This document shows, piece by piece, positions 7,376 to 16,650 of a DNA stretch of 64,000 bases. The translations under genes and the position numbers were made by a program. Origin of the DNA: Mycolicibacterium canariasense (GTDB taxonomy: Bacteria > Actinomycetota > Actinomycetes > Mycobacteriales > Mycobacteriaceae); assembly GCF_002101555.1 (NCBI RefSeq), contig NZ_LQOL01000061.1, positions 50,111 through 114,110 of the forward strand. Reading direction: 5' to 3'. The notes under the pieces are model-generated. The model worked only from the letters and a program-made list of their open reading frames with translations, made no database searches and was not told the origin of the DNA. Every line of letters starts with the position of its first letter. Within the stretch, counting starts at the first letter, position 1.

Positions 7376-8221
7376 CTAAGCGGCCGGCAGCCGGTAGGTG
7401 CGTCGGGCGTTGGCGGTACTCACCTCGGCCAGCTCGGTCGCCGGCCGGCCCGTCAGCTCGGCCAGCGCCCGCACCGTGTAGGGCAGGCAGTAGGGCTCGT
7501 TCGGGGCGCCCCGGAACGGGTGCGGGGTGAGGAACGGTGCGTCGGTCTCGACCAGCAGCAGATCGTCCGGGATGACCCCCGTGGCCTCACGCAGCGCGTG
7601 CGCATTGCGGAAGCTGACCGTGCCCGACAGGCTCAGCATCCAGCCGTTGGCCACGCAGGTCTTGGCCATCGCGGCGTCGGAGGAGAAGCAGTGGAAGATC
7701 ACCGTCTCCGGGGCGCCCTCGGCGGCCAGCACGTCGAGCACCTCGGCGTCGGCGTCGCGGTTGTGGATCATCAGCGGCTTGCCGGCCCGCTTGGCCAGGT
7801 CGATGTGCCAGGCGAAGGCGTCGCGCTGCTCTGCGGGGTCCGCGCAGCCGTCCAGCTTGCCCGGCCAGTACATGTCCATCCCGGTCTCCCCGACCGCCAC
7901 CACGCGCTCCTGGGCGGCCAAGGTTTCGAGTTCGGCCTTGGCGGCGTCGTCGAGGGCGTTGGCCCGGGTGGGGTGCAGCGCCACCGCGGCGTACACCCGG
8001 TCATCCCAGCCGGCGGCCTGCGCGGCCCAGCGCGCGGCGTCCAGGTCGTCGGCGATGGTGACCACCGCCTGCACCCCGACCGCAGCGGCCCGGTCCAGGA
8101 TGTCTGCGACATCCTGCGCGGTCTCGGCGCCGCAGGCGTCCAGATGGGTGTGCGCATCGATCAGCGGGGTCAGCGGCTCCGGGGCGGGCGGCTTCTGTCT
8201 CTTCGAGCTCACGACCCACAC
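7376..8221 (-). CDS. TatD-family metal-dependent hydrolase (DNase)
   Basis: A 281-residue amidohydrolase-fold protein matching Rv1008 in position. Metal ligands can be read in order: HTH at 24-26, E112 in AVGETGMD, H153 in MIHNRD, H177 in IFHCFSS and D227 in VETDAPF. The family has 3'-5' DNase or RNase activity and roles in DNA repair or turnover. The frame opens at GTG 8221; GTG 8212 (VSSKRQK) is equally possible. It is divergent from metG with 17 bp between the open frames, so the two promoters must overlap. rpfB lies 111 nt downstream on the same strand. Confidence 0.9.
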   Translation of the reverse strand: MWVVSSKRQKPPAPEPLTPLIDAHTHLDACGAETAQDVADILDRAAAVGVQAVVTIADDLDAARWAAQAAGWDDRVYAAVALHPTRANALDDAAKAELETLAAQERVVAVGETGMDMYWPGKLDGCADPAEQRDAFAWHIDLAKRAGKPLMIHNRDADAEVLDVLAAEGAPETVIFHCFSSDAAMAKTCVANGWMLSLSGTVSFRNAHALREATGVIPDDLLLVETDAPFLTPHPFRGAPNEPYCLPYTVRALAELTGRPATELAEVSTANARRTYRLPAA

Positions 8222-8238
8222 CCTAAGGTGAGAACCAA

Positions 8239-9816
8239 ATGAGCAACTTGTCTTCCCCCGGCGCGAGGACGCGCACCCCCGGGGATCCGTACTACATCAC
8301 CACGGCCATCGCCTACCCCAACGGTGACCCGCACATCGGGCACGCCTACGAGTACATCGCCACCGACGCGATCGCCCGGTTCAAGCGCCTGGACGGGTTC
8401 GACGTGCGCTATCTGACCGGTACCGACGTGCACGGCCTGAAGATGGCCGAGACGGCGGCCAAGCTCGGCTTGACCGCCGCCGAGCTGGCCAAGCGCAACT
8501 CCGATGTGTTCGAGCGGATGCAGGAACGACTCGGCGCCTCCTACGACCGCTTCATCCGCACCTCCGATGCCGACCATTACGAGGCGTCCAAGGAGATCTG
8601 GCGCCGCATGAACGAGGCCGGCGACATCTACCTGGGCAGCTACCAGGGCTGGTACTCGGTGCGTGACGAGCGGTTCTTCGCCGAGGACGAGACCGAGGAA
8701 CGCGACGGCGCGCGGTATGCCATCGAGACCGGCACCGAGGTGACCTGGACCGAGGAGCAGACCTTCTTCTTCCGGCTGTCGGCCTACACCGACCGGCTGC
8801 TGGCCCTCTACCGCGAGCACCCGGAGTTCATCGGGCCCGATGTCCGGCGCAACGAGATCGTGAGCTTCGTCTCCGGGGGGCTGCGTGATCTGTCGATCTC
8901 GCGGACCACCTTCGACTGGGGCGTCCCGGTTCCCGACCATCCCGACCACGTCATGTACGTCTGGGTGGACGCCCTGACCAATTACCTGACCGGTGTCGGA
9001 TTCCCGGACACCTCGTCGGAGGCCTTCGGCAAGTTCTGGCCGGCGGATCTGCACATGATCGGCAAGGACATCATCCGGTTCCACACGGTGTACTGGCCCG
9101 CGTTCCTGATGTCCGCCGGGATCGAGCTGCCGAAACGGGTTTTCGCGCATGGCTTCATGAACGTCAAGGGCGAGAAGATGAGCAAGTCCCTGGGCAACGT
9201 GGTCGACCCGCTGGTGTTGATCGACGAGTTCGGCCTGGACCAGGTGCGCTACTTCTTCCTGCGTGAGGTGCCGTTCGGCCAGGACGGCAGCTACAGCGAA
9301 GAGGCCATCATCGGCCGTATCAACGCCGACCTGGCCAACGAGCTGGGCAACCTGGCGCAGCGGTCGCTGTCGATGGTGAACAAGAACCTCGACGGCGTGG
9401 TCCCGCAGCCCGGCGCGTTCACCACCGAGGACACCGAACTGCTCGAGGCTGCCGACGGTCTGCTGGAGCGGGTGCGCGGTCATTTCGACGAGCAGGCCAT
9501 GCACCTGGCGTTGGACGCGATCTGGTCGGTGCTGGGCGCGGCGAACAAGTACTTCTCGGCACAGGAACCGTGGGTGCTGCGCAAGACCGATGCCGAGCGC
9601 TTCGCCACCGTGCTGTACACGACGCTGGAGACCGTGCGGATCGCCGCGCTGCTGACCCAGCCGGTGATGCCGGAGTCGATGACCAAGATGCTGGATCTGC
9701 TCGGGCAGCCGGCCGACCAACGCGACTTCACCGCCGTCGGCACCCGGTTGGCGCCGGGGACGGCGCTGCCGAAGCCCGAGGGCGTGTTCCCGCGCTACCA
9801 GGCGCCCGGCGAGTGA
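8239..9816 (+). CDS. metG: Methionyl-tRNA synthetase
   Basis: Class I aminoacyl-tRNA synthetase that charges initiator and elongator tRNA-Met. The 525-residue protein has the HIGH motif in PHIGHAYEY at 32-35, TDVHGLKM, the WVDALTNYLTG segment, and KMSKS at 313-317 in GEKMSKSLGNVVDP. The C-terminal anticodon-binding helical domain follows, without the appended dimerisation domain of longer MetRS forms. AAGGTGAG lies upstream of ATG 8239. Size and the divergent tatD neighbour match M. tuberculosis metS (Rv1007c). Confidence 0.96.
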   Translation: MSNLSSPGARTRTPGDPYYITTAIAYPNGDPHIGHAYEYIATDAIARFKRLDGFDVRYLTGTDVHGLKMAETAAKLGLTAAELAKRNSDVFERMQERLGASYDRFIRTSDADHYEASKEIWRRMNEAGDIYLGSYQGWYSVRDERFFAEDETEERDGARYAIETGTEVTWTEEQTFFFRLSAYTDRLLALYREHPEFIGPDVRRNEIVSFVSGGLRDLSISRTTFDWGVPVPDHPDHVMYVWVDALTNYLTGVGFPDTSSEAFGKFWPADLHMIGKDIIRFHTVYWPAFLMSAGIELPKRVFAHGFMNVKGEKMSKSLGNVVDPLVLIDEFGLDQVRYFFLREVPFGQDGSYSEEAIIGRINADLANELGNLAQRSLSMVNKNLDGVVPQPGAFTTEDTELLEAADGLLERVRGHFDEQAMHLALDAIWSVLGAANKYFSAQEPWVLRKTDAERFATVLYTTLETVRIAALLTQPVMPESMTKMLDLLGQPADQRDFTAVGTRLAPGTALPKPEGVFPRYQAPGE

Positions 9817-9817
9817 G

Positions 9818-9860
9818 TTGTGGAGCCGCAGCCGTAATGATTACTGGCGCGACTCCACAA
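9818..9860 (+). terminator. Hairpin terminator after metG
   Basis: TTGTGGAG (9818-9825) pairs with CTCCACAA (9853-9860), extending inward with mismatches, and the apex GTAATGATTAC is itself self-complementary. It begins 2 nt after the metG TGA and precedes the next promoter. No T-tract follows, so termination is inferred from the strong stem and location. Confidence 0.6.
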
Positions 9861-9883
9861 ACCGCGTGATGCGCGTCACGTCC

Positions 9884-9910
9884 TGTCACACTTCGGGGAT
9901 GGGCGGTGTC
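9884..9910 (+). promoter_or_regulatory. ECF41-type promoter
   Basis: TGTCACA (9884-9890) and TGTC (9907-9910) are 16 nt apart, 8 nt before the ATG of the oxidoreductase. ECF41 sigma factors are known to read promoters with TGTCACA at -35 and CGTC at -10. The ECF41 gene is second in this transcript, so the site fits autoregulation. The -10 has T instead of C at its first base. Confidence 0.65.
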
Positions 9911-9918
9911 TTGAGGGC

Positions 9919-11073
9919 ATGACTGAGAACAACACCCCCCAACACGTCATCGTCCTCGGCGGCGGGTACGCCGGCGTCCACGCCGCCAACCACCTGCTGC
10001 AGCGACCCGGTACGGCCGTCACGCTGGTGAACGCCCGGCCCGATTTCGTCGAACGGATCCGGCTGCACCAGCTCTCGGCGGGTACACATGACGCCACCAC
10101 CGGTTACGACACCCTGCTCGGCGAGGGCGTGCGTCTGGTGGTCGACCGCGCCGAGCGCATCGACACCGCGGCCCGCCGGGTCGAACTGGCCTCCGGCACC
10201 ACGCTGGACTACGACTACCTGATCTACGCGGTCGGCAGCACCGCCGGGGCGTCACCCGAATCCGCCTATGCGATCGGCGAATTGGAGGGTGCGCGCCGGT
10301 TGCGGGCGCGGCTGCAGGACGTGCCGATGACAGCACCCATCGTGGTAGTCGGTGGTGGGCTGACCGGTATCGAGGCGGCATCGGAATTCGCCGAGACCGG
10401 ACGCACCGTCACCCTGGTCGCCGGGCCCGTGCTCGGCCCGTCGCTGGGCGCGCAGGCTCGCCGGTCGGTGGCCAAGCAGCTGGCCAAGCTCGACGTCACG
10501 GTGGTCGAGGGCCCGACGGTGACCGCGGTCGGCGAGCAGGACGTCACACTGTCCGACGGGCGCACCCTGCCCAGCGCCGCCACGGTGTGGACGGCCGGGT
10601 TCGGGGTGCCCGAGCTGGCCGCCGCCAGCGGACTGCGCACCGATGATCTGGGTCGGCTGCTCACCGACGAGACGCTCACCAGCGTCGACGACGACCGGGT
10701 GGTCGGTGCCGGTGACGCGGTGGCGCCGTCGGGTGTGCCGCTGCGGATGAGCTGCCAGGCCGCCATCCCGCTGGCCGCCCAGGCCGCGCGGACCGTGCTG
10801 GCCCGGATCGCGGGCACCGCCCCGGTCCCGGTGAACCAGGCATTCGCCGGTCAGTGCATCAGCATCGGCCGCTCCTACGGCACCATCCAGCTCGCGCACA
10901 CCGACGACACGCCCACCCGGCTGTACATCGGCGGCCGAGTGGCCGCGTCGCTGAAGGAGATGGTGTGCAAGGGCACGCTGTGGCAGCTGCGTCGCGAGGC
11001 GGCCAAACCCGGTTCGTACGTGTGGATGCGGGGCGGTAAGCGCGCCGAGCGATTGCACACGGTGCACGCGTGA
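9919..11073 (+). CDS. FAD-dependent pyridine nucleotide-disulfide oxidoreductase (NDH-2-like)
   Basis: The 384-residue flavoprotein has the FAD-binding VIVLGGGYAGVHAA at about 10-23, a second Rossmann site IVVVGGGLTGIEAASEF near 140-157 and the C-terminal VVGAGDAVAP, which contacts FAD. No CxxC redox pair is seen and there is no membrane segment. The fold fits type II NADH dehydrogenase or related quinone reductases, but the acceptor is unknown. The gene overlaps the following sigma factor as GTGA. ECF41 sigma genes are typically linked to an oxidoreductase, decarboxylase or epimerase, so this is probably the cognate target. Confidence 0.88.
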   Translation: MTENNTPQHVIVLGGGYAGVHAANHLLQRPGTAVTLVNARPDFVERIRLHQLSAGTHDATTGYDTLLGEGVRLVVDRAERIDTAARRVELASGTTLDYDYLIYAVGSTAGASPESAYAIGELEGARRLRARLQDVPMTAPIVVVGGGLTGIEAASEFAETGRTVTLVAGPVLGPSLGAQARRSVAKQLAKLDVTVVEGPTVTAVGEQDVTLSDGRTLPSAATVWTAGFGVPELAAASGLRTDDLGRLLTDETLTSVDDDRVVGAGDAVAPSGVPLRMSCQAAIPLAAQAARTVLARIAGTAPVPVNQAFAGQCISIGRSYGTIQLAHTDDTPTRLYIGGRVAASLKEMVCKGTLWQLRREAAKPGSYVWMRGGKRAERLHTVHA

Positions 11074-11954
11074 GCGAGCATGCCGAGCGGTTCACCGCGC
11101 TGCGGCCCCTGCTGTTCACCATCGCCTACGAAATCCTCGGTTCGGCAACCGAATCCGATGACGTGCTGCAGGAGAGTTACCTGCGCTGGGCCGAGGTGGA
11201 CCTGGACACGGTGGCCGACACCAAGGCCTACCTGGCCCAGCTGGTGACCCGGCAGTCGCTCAACGCGCTGCGCGCCGCGGCCCGACGTCGCGAGGAGTAC
11301 GTCGGGCCGTGGCTGCCGGAACCCGTTCTGGTAGAGGACGCCTCGGCCGACGTGGTGCTGGCCGAGTCGGTGTCGATGGCGATGATGGTGGTGCTGGAGA
11401 CCCTCACCCCCGACGAGCGCGCGATCTTCGTGCTGCGTGAGGTGTTCGGGTTCAGCCATGACGAGATCGCCGCGGCGGTGGGCCGCTCCCCGGCCGCGGT
11501 GCGCCAGATGGCGCACCGCGCCCGCGAGCACGTGCAGGCCCGGCGCAAGCGGTTCGACCACGTCGACGCCGCGGTCGGAGAACAGATCACCATGCAGTTC
11601 TTCGCCACCGCCGCGACCGGTGACGTGGCTGCACTGATCGAGATGCTGGCTCCCGATGTGGTGTGGACGGCCGACAGCGCGGGCAAGGTCAGCGCGGCCC
11701 GCCGGCCGGTGACCGGTGCCGACAAGGTGGCCCGCCTGGTGCTGGGCCTGATGCGCGGAGCCGCCGAACGCACCGACGCGCGCATCGACCTGGCGGTGTA
11801 CAACAACGCCCCCGCCCTCGTGCTCTACCTGGGCGAGCAGCTGGAAGGGGTGATCACCATCGAGATCACCGACGGCAGGATCAGCCACTTCTACGCCATG
11901 CGCAACCCGGACAAGCTCGCCGCGATCACGGTCCCCCGCGCGATCACGAGGTAG
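11070..11954 (+). CDS. ECF41-family RNA polymerase sigma factor
   Basis: A 294-residue extracytoplasmic-function sigma factor. Region 2 (about 5-70) includes ESDDVLQESYLRWA; region 4 (about 120-170) includes DERAIFVLREVFGFSHDEIA and the helix AVGRSPAAVRQMAHRAREHV. A C-terminal SnoaL-like domain (about 180-294) is typical of ECF41, where it controls activity in place of an anti-sigma factor. ECF41 signatures are present: WLPEP at 81-85 between the sigma domains, an AGKV segment in the SnoaL part, and NPDKL at about 279-283. GTG 11070 overlaps the oxidoreductase stop. The upstream TGTCACA promoter suggests self-activation. The inducing signal is unknown. Confidence 0.92.
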   Translation: MSEHAERFTALRPLLFTIAYEILGSATESDDVLQESYLRWAEVDLDTVADTKAYLAQLVTRQSLNALRAAARRREEYVGPWLPEPVLVEDASADVVLAESVSMAMMVVLETLTPDERAIFVLREVFGFSHDEIAAAVGRSPAAVRQMAHRAREHVQARRKRFDHVDAAVGEQITMQFFATAATGDVAALIEMLAPDVVWTADSAGKVSAARRPVTGADKVARLVLGLMRGAAERTDARIDLAVYNNAPALVLYLGEQLEGVITIEITDGRISHFYAMRNPDKLAAITVPRAITR

Positions 11955-11973
11955 CTTCTGTCAGGCTTGCCCG

Positions 11974-13176
11974 GTGCGGATCGAGCGGTTGGCGGACTTG
12001 GGTGAGGCCCCCGGGGTGCTCCGCGCCGTCGCCGACGCCGGCCGCCGCCGCGGTCTGCCACCGCCGGCGGCGCTGATCGGTGACTGGTTCTCCTCGCGGG
12101 CCGTCATCGCGCCGAGCGTGACCGCCGCCCCGTGCGAGCGGGTGTTCGACGTGCCGCCCGGGTGCGGCCCGCATATCGGTGGCGGCTGGTTCGGTTATCT
12201 GTCCTACCCCGATGGCGCGCCCCGCATCCCCGCCGCCGCGGGCGGCTGGTCGGACTGCGTGCTGCGCCAGGACACCGACGGCCAATGGTGGTACGAAAGC
12301 CTCTCCGGCGCTGCGCTTCCCACCTGGCTGGCCGACGTCACCGCGGCCAGGGCCGGCGCCTACACCGTGCAGTGGTGCGCACCCGATCGCGCGGCGCACC
12401 GGGCCGGCGTGCTGGCCTGCCTGGACGCCATCACCGCGGGCGAGGTGTACCAGGCCTGCGTCTGCACCCAGTTCACCGGCCGGATCACCGGTGACCCGCT
12501 GGACTTCTTCGTCGACGCCGTGGCCCGCACCGCGCCGGCGCGAGCCGCCTACATTGCCGGTGACTGGGGAGCGGTGGCATCGTTGTCCCCGGAGCTGTTC
12601 CTCAGCCGGCACGGCCGACGGGTGACCTCCAGCCCCATCAAAGGCACGCTGCCCCTTGCTGATTCACCGTCGGCGTTGCGGTCATCGGTCAAGGATGTCG
12701 CGGAGAACATCATGATCGTCGATCTGGTCCGCAATGACCTGGGCCGCCTGGCCGTCACCGGTTCGGTGACGGTCCCCGAGCTGCTGCGGGTGCGCCCCGC
12801 CCCCGGGGTGTGGCACCTGGTGTCGACGGTGGCGGCCACGATCTCGGCCGAGACACCGATGTCCGCGGTGCTCGAGGCGACGTTCCCGCCGGCGTCGGTG
12901 ACCGGCACGCCGAAGGGACGGGCGCGCCAGCTGCTGTCGCACTGGGAACCGGATAGTCGTGGAATTTATTGCGGGACAGTCGGGTTGGCTTCTCCCGCGG
13001 CAGGAACGGAGCTCAACGTGGCGATCCGCACCGTCGAGTTCGACGCGCACGGGCGGGCCGTGCTGGGCGTGGGCGGCGGGATCACCGCCGATTCGGACCC
13101 CGACCGGGAGTGGCAGGAATGCCTCGACAAGGCCGCGTCGATCGTCCGTCAGTTCACAGGTGCGTCGTCGGGGTGA
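11974..13176 (+). CDS. pabB: Aminodeoxychorismate synthase component I
   Basis: PabB aminates chorismate to aminodeoxychorismate on the way to p-aminobenzoate and folate. The 400-residue protein has the chorismate-enzyme core: GEVYQACVCTQF, SPELFLSR, SSPIKGTLP, ENIMIVDLVRNDLGR, GVWHLVSTV, PPASVTGTPKGRA and the closing VGGGITADSDPDREWQE. The PIKGT lysine is the residue that binds chorismate in PabB enzymes, against TrpE. GTG 11974 is preceded by a TAGCTT -10 (11953-11958). It matches Rv1005c in position. The glutaminase partner PabA is not in the window. Confidence 0.93.
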   Translation: MRIERLADLGEAPGVLRAVADAGRRRGLPPPAALIGDWFSSRAVIAPSVTAAPCERVFDVPPGCGPHIGGGWFGYLSYPDGAPRIPAAAGGWSDCVLRQDTDGQWWYESLSGAALPTWLADVTAARAGAYTVQWCAPDRAAHRAGVLACLDAITAGEVYQACVCTQFTGRITGDPLDFFVDAVARTAPARAAYIAGDWGAVASLSPELFLSRHGRRVTSSPIKGTLPLADSPSALRSSVKDVAENIMIVDLVRNDLGRLAVTGSVTVPELLRVRPAPGVWHLVSTVAATISAETPMSAVLEATFPPASVTGTPKGRARQLLSHWEPDSRGIYCGTVGLASPAAGTELNVAIRTVEFDAHGRAVLGVGGGITADSDPDREWQECLDKAASIVRQFTGASSG

Positions 13177-13198
13177 GCGCGGCCAGCCAGCGGCTCTC

Positions 13199-14071
13199 TC
13201 AGTCGCGTGCTTTCAACACCGCATCGTAGAGTTCGCGCCGGGACGGCGCCCCCGGATGACCGGCGATCACCTGCGCGCACGCGTCCTTGACCCGGGCGCC
13301 GTCGTCGACGAGTTCCAGGACCTCGGCCACCAGGGTCGCCAGGTCGGCCTTGGGCACCGCACCGGCCAGCACCACGGTGATCTCCCCCAGCACCCCGTCG
13401 GCGGCCCACTCCGCGAGCTCCCCGAGGGTGCCGCGCTTGATCTCCTCATGGGTCTTGGTCAGCTCCCGGCACACCACCGCGCGCCGCTGCGCGCCCAGGG
13501 TGTCGACTGCGTCGCGCAGGGTGTCGGCCAGCCGGCGCGGGGACTCGAAGAACACCGCGGTACGCGGCTCGGCGGCCAGGCCCGTCAACCAGGTGCGCCG
13601 CGCCGACTGCTTACGCGGCGCGAAACCCTCGAAACAGAATTTGTCGGCGCCGAGCCCGGAGACGGCCAGCGCCGTCGTCACCGCCGACGGGCCGGGCAGG
13701 CAGCTGACCGTCAGGCCGGCCTCGATACAACCCGTCACCAGCCGGTAGCCCGGATCGTTGATCAGGGGCATACCGGCGTCGCTGATCAGCACCACCGTCG
13801 CACCGCCGCGGATCTCCTCGAGCAGGGCCGGTACCCGGGTGGCCTCGTTCTGGTCGAACACGCTGAGCAGCCGTCCGGCCGGGGTGACACCCAGCGCCGA
13901 AGCCAGCGCGCGGGCCCGACGGGTGTCCTCGGCGGCGATCACGTCGGCGGTCGCGAGGGCGTCGACCAGGCGGCTGGATGCATCCGAGGGCTGACCGAGC
14001 GGCGTGGCCGCCAGCAGTAGTCGGCCACCATCGCTTTCGGCGGGCAGAAGCGGAGTGACCGGGGGTTCCAC
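13199..14071 (-). CDS. rsmI: 16S rRNA (cytidine1402-2'-O)-methyltransferase
   Basis: RsmI methylates the ribose of C1402 in the decoding centre of 16S rRNA. The 290-residue protein has the tetrapyrrole-methylase fold: LLLAATPLGQPSDASSR, ADVIAAEDTRRAR, VVLISDAGMPLINDPGYRLV, CLPGPSAVTTALAVSGL and KFCFEGFAPRK. It starts with GTG 14071 and is divergent from pmt, 23 bp away, an arrangement kept in M. tuberculosis (Rv1003/Rv1002c). It converges on pabB. Confidence 0.95.
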   Translation of the reverse strand: MEPPVTPLLPAESDGGRLLLAATPLGQPSDASSRLVDALATADVIAAEDTRRARALASALGVTPAGRLLSVFDQNEATRVPALLEEIRGGATVVLISDAGMPLINDPGYRLVTGCIEAGLTVSCLPGPSAVTTALAVSGLGADKFCFEGFAPRKQSARRTWLTGLAAEPRTAVFFESPRRLADTLRDAVDTLGAQRRAVVCRELTKTHEEIKRGTLGELAEWAADGVLGEITVVLAGAVPKADLATLVAEVLELVDDGARVKDACAQVIAGHPGAPSRRELYDAVLKARD

Positions 14072-14094
14072 AACAGCACAGCCTACGATCGTCG

Positions 14095-15636
14095 ATGATG
14101 ACCGCTCCTCATACCGTGCAGCCGGAGCGCGCCGTACCCGTGATCAGCCCCGGCCCCCTGGTTCCCGTGCCGGATTTCGGGCCGACGGATCGCCTGCAGG
14201 GCTGGGTGATGACCGTCATCATCGGCGCGCTGGCCGCGCTGACGCGTTTCCTGCGGCTGGGTTCCCCGACCGACGCCGGCACCCCGATCTTCGACGAGAA
14301 GCACTACGCGCCGCAGGCCTGGCAGATGCTGAGCAACCACGGTGTCGAGGACAACCCCGGCTACGGCCTGGTGGTCCACCCGCCGGTGTCCAAACAGCTG
14401 ATGTCCATCGGCGAGTGGATCTTCGGCTACAACGGGCTGGGCTGGCGGTTCTCGGCGGCCGTCTGCGGCGTCATCATCGTCGTGCTGACCGCGCGGATCG
14501 TGCGGCGGATCACCCGCTCCACGCTGATCGGCGGGATCGCCGGGCTGCTGCTGATCGCCGACGGGGTCAGCTTCGTCTCGTCACGCACCGCGCTGATCGA
14601 CGTGTTCCTGGTGCTGTTCGTGGTGGCGGCTTTCGGCGCGCTGATCGTCGACCGCGACGACGTCCGGTCCCGGATGCACGTGGCCCTGATGGAGGGCCGT
14701 ATCGCGCAGACCCCGTGGGGCCCGCGGCTGGGGGTGCGCTGGTGGCGGTTCGGCGCCGGTGTGCTGCTGGGGCTGGCGTGCGCGACGAAATGGTCCGGCC
14801 TGTACTTCATCGCCTTCTTCGGAGTGATGACGCTGGCCTTCGACGTCGTCGCCCGGCGCCAGTACCGGGTGCCGCGGCCGTGGCTGGGCACCCTGCGCCG
14901 CGACGCGGGTCCGGCGGTCTACGCGCTGGGCCTCATCCCGTTCCTGGTCTACCTGGCCAGCTATGCGCCCTGGTTCGCCTCCGAGACCGCCGTGGACCGG
15001 CATGAGGAGGGCCGCTCGATCGGCCTGGACAGTTGGATGCCCGATGCCCTGCGGTCGCTGTGGCACTACACCTATCAGGCGTATCACTTCCATTCCACGC
15101 TGACCAATGCCGCCGGCAACCACCACCCGTGGGAGTCCAAGCCCTGGACCTGGCCGATGTCGCTGCGGCCGGTGCTCTACGCGATCGATCAGCAGAACGT
15201 GCCGGGCTGTGGAGCGCAGTCGTGTGTGAAGGCCGTGATGCTGGTCGGGACGCCGGCGATGTGGTTCATCGCCGTCCCGGTGCTGGGCTGGGCGTGCTGG
15301 CGGGCGTTCGTGCGCCGCGACTGGCGCTACGCCGTGGTGCTGGTCGGGTACTTCGCCGGCTTCCTGCCGTGGTTCGCCGATATCGACCGGCAGATGTACT
15401 TCTTCTACGCCACCACCATGGCGCCGTTCCTGATCATGGCGATCGCGCTGATCCTCGGTGACGTGCTGTACCAGCCGAATCAAAACCCCGAGCGGCGGAC
15501 GCTCGGCCTGATCGCGGTGAGTTGTTATGTGGCGCTGGTGATCACGAACTTCGCCTGGATGTACCCGATACTCACCGGGCTGCCCATTTCGCAGGCGACG
15601 TGGAACATGCAGATCTGGTTGCCCAGCTGGCGGTGA
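14095..15636 (+). CDS. pmt: Polyprenyl-phosphate-mannose protein O-mannosyltransferase
   Basis: A GT39 integral membrane enzyme that transfers mannose from polyprenyl-phosphomannose to serine/threonine of exported proteins. The 513 residues include about ten hydrophobic segments. The first extracytoplasmic loop has the catalytic acidic pair in PIFDEKHYAPQAW (about 64-76), followed by VVHPPVSKQLM, as in Rv1002c. TACGAT (14084-14089) is a -10 five nt before ATG 14095, so the mRNA is probably leaderless, perhaps using the second ATG at 14098. Confidence 0.95.
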   Translation: MMTAPHTVQPERAVPVISPGPLVPVPDFGPTDRLQGWVMTVIIGALAALTRFLRLGSPTDAGTPIFDEKHYAPQAWQMLSNHGVEDNPGYGLVVHPPVSKQLMSIGEWIFGYNGLGWRFSAAVCGVIIVVLTARIVRRITRSTLIGGIAGLLLIADGVSFVSSRTALIDVFLVLFVVAAFGALIVDRDDVRSRMHVALMEGRIAQTPWGPRLGVRWWRFGAGVLLGLACATKWSGLYFIAFFGVMTLAFDVVARRQYRVPRPWLGTLRRDAGPAVYALGLIPFLVYLASYAPWFASETAVDRHEEGRSIGLDSWMPDALRSLWHYTYQAYHFHSTLTNAAGNHHPWESKPWTWPMSLRPVLYAIDQQNVPGCGAQSCVKAVMLVGTPAMWFIAVPVLGWACWRAFVRRDWRYAVVLVGYFAGFLPWFADIDRQMYFFYATTMAPFLIMAIALILGDVLYQPNQNPERRTLGLIAVSCYVALVITNFAWMYPILTGLPISQATWNMQIWLPSWR

Positions 15637-15678
15637 GGTGTCGCCCGGCGGCGGTTTCGGCTTGCTGACGCTGCGGCG

Positions 15679-16641
15679 TCACGGGCCCGGTGGGCCATCG
15701 GGGCGCCCGAGGTCGCCGTGTGCCGTGCGGTCGGTGGAAAGTTGCCGCCGAATCTCGTGGGGTACGTGCACACCCCGCTCACGCAGTTCACCGATGAAGC
15801 GGTCGGCGAGCGGGTCAGGCGCTGAAGGAGTGATGGCCACCAACTGCCGGAACCAGCGCGGCGAGAAGGACCGTACGGCTCCGGGAAAGCCCTCTCCGAC
15901 CGCGCTGATCGGCGTGACGGCGACGCCGAGCCCCGTAGCGGCCAATTGGGGTGCGGATGCTGTCACCGCGGTTCGCATGACCGGATCGGGCCGGACACCG
16001 GCCTCGGCGAGCGCGTAATCGAGCCAAGAGACCAAGCCATTCTCGGGCGCGAAGTGAACGATGGGGACGCCGTCGAGTTGATCGAGTCGCACGGCGGACT
16101 GTTCGGACAGGAAATGATCCAATGCCGTTGTCAGGACGATCTCTTCCTCCGCCACCGGGATGACGGTGAACCGATCGGGAACCGAGGAGGGCTCGGCGAC
16201 GAACGTCACATCGACCTCGTCGTCGTCGAGCACTTGCATCAGCACATCCATCGAGGTCGATTCCCGCACCGTGAACTTCACTGCGTCATCGGCACGGAGC
16301 CAGCGCTGGATCACCGGGGCGAGGAATGCGACGGAGAGACTCTGCGCGCAGGCGAGCCGTAACGACCCGCTGGCGCCTTCCCCCACGGCGCGCGCCGAGC
16401 GCACCGCCGCCACGGCGGAATCGAGTGCCCGCCGCGCGTCGGACAGGGCCGCCCGACCGGCGGGTGTCAGCCTCACCCCACGTCCTTCGCGTACGAACAG
16501 CTGCGTGCGTGTCTCGCGTTCGAGTGCGGCGAGCTGTTGAGACACTGCGGGCTGCGACGAATGCAGGGCTTCCGCGGCGCGGGTGATCGATCCGTGGTCG
16601 GCCACTGCCACCAGGGACTCCAGCGCCCGCAATGACACCAT
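15679..16641 (-). CDS. LysR-family transcriptional regulator
   Basis: The 320-residue regulator starts with a winged helix-turn-helix (about 1-60: LESLVAVADHGSITRAAEAL, then SSQPAVSQQLAALE) and ends with a LysR substrate-binding domain (about 90-300). It is the last gene of a leftward operon after rraA and the DUF3500 gene, with only 9 nt separating it from the latter. It probably controls the divergent 18642/18975 promoter region, where inverted repeats are visible. The effector is likely a pathway intermediate of this cluster, but nothing in the sequence identifies it. Confidence 0.9.
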   Translation of the reverse strand: MVSLRALESLVAVADHGSITRAAEALHSSQPAVSQQLAALERETRTQLFVREGRGVRLTPAGRAALSDARRALDSAVAAVRSARAVGEGASGSLRLACAQSLSVAFLAPVIQRWLRADDAVKFTVRESTSMDVLMQVLDDDEVDVTFVAEPSSVPDRFTVIPVAEEEIVLTTALDHFLSEQSAVRLDQLDGVPIVHFAPENGLVSWLDYALAEAGVRPDPVMRTAVTASAPQLAATGLGVAVTPISAVGEGFPGAVRSFSPRWFRQLVAITPSAPDPLADRFIGELRERGVHVPHEIRRQLSTDRTAHGDLGRPDGPPGP

Positions 16642-16650
16642 TTGCGCAGG

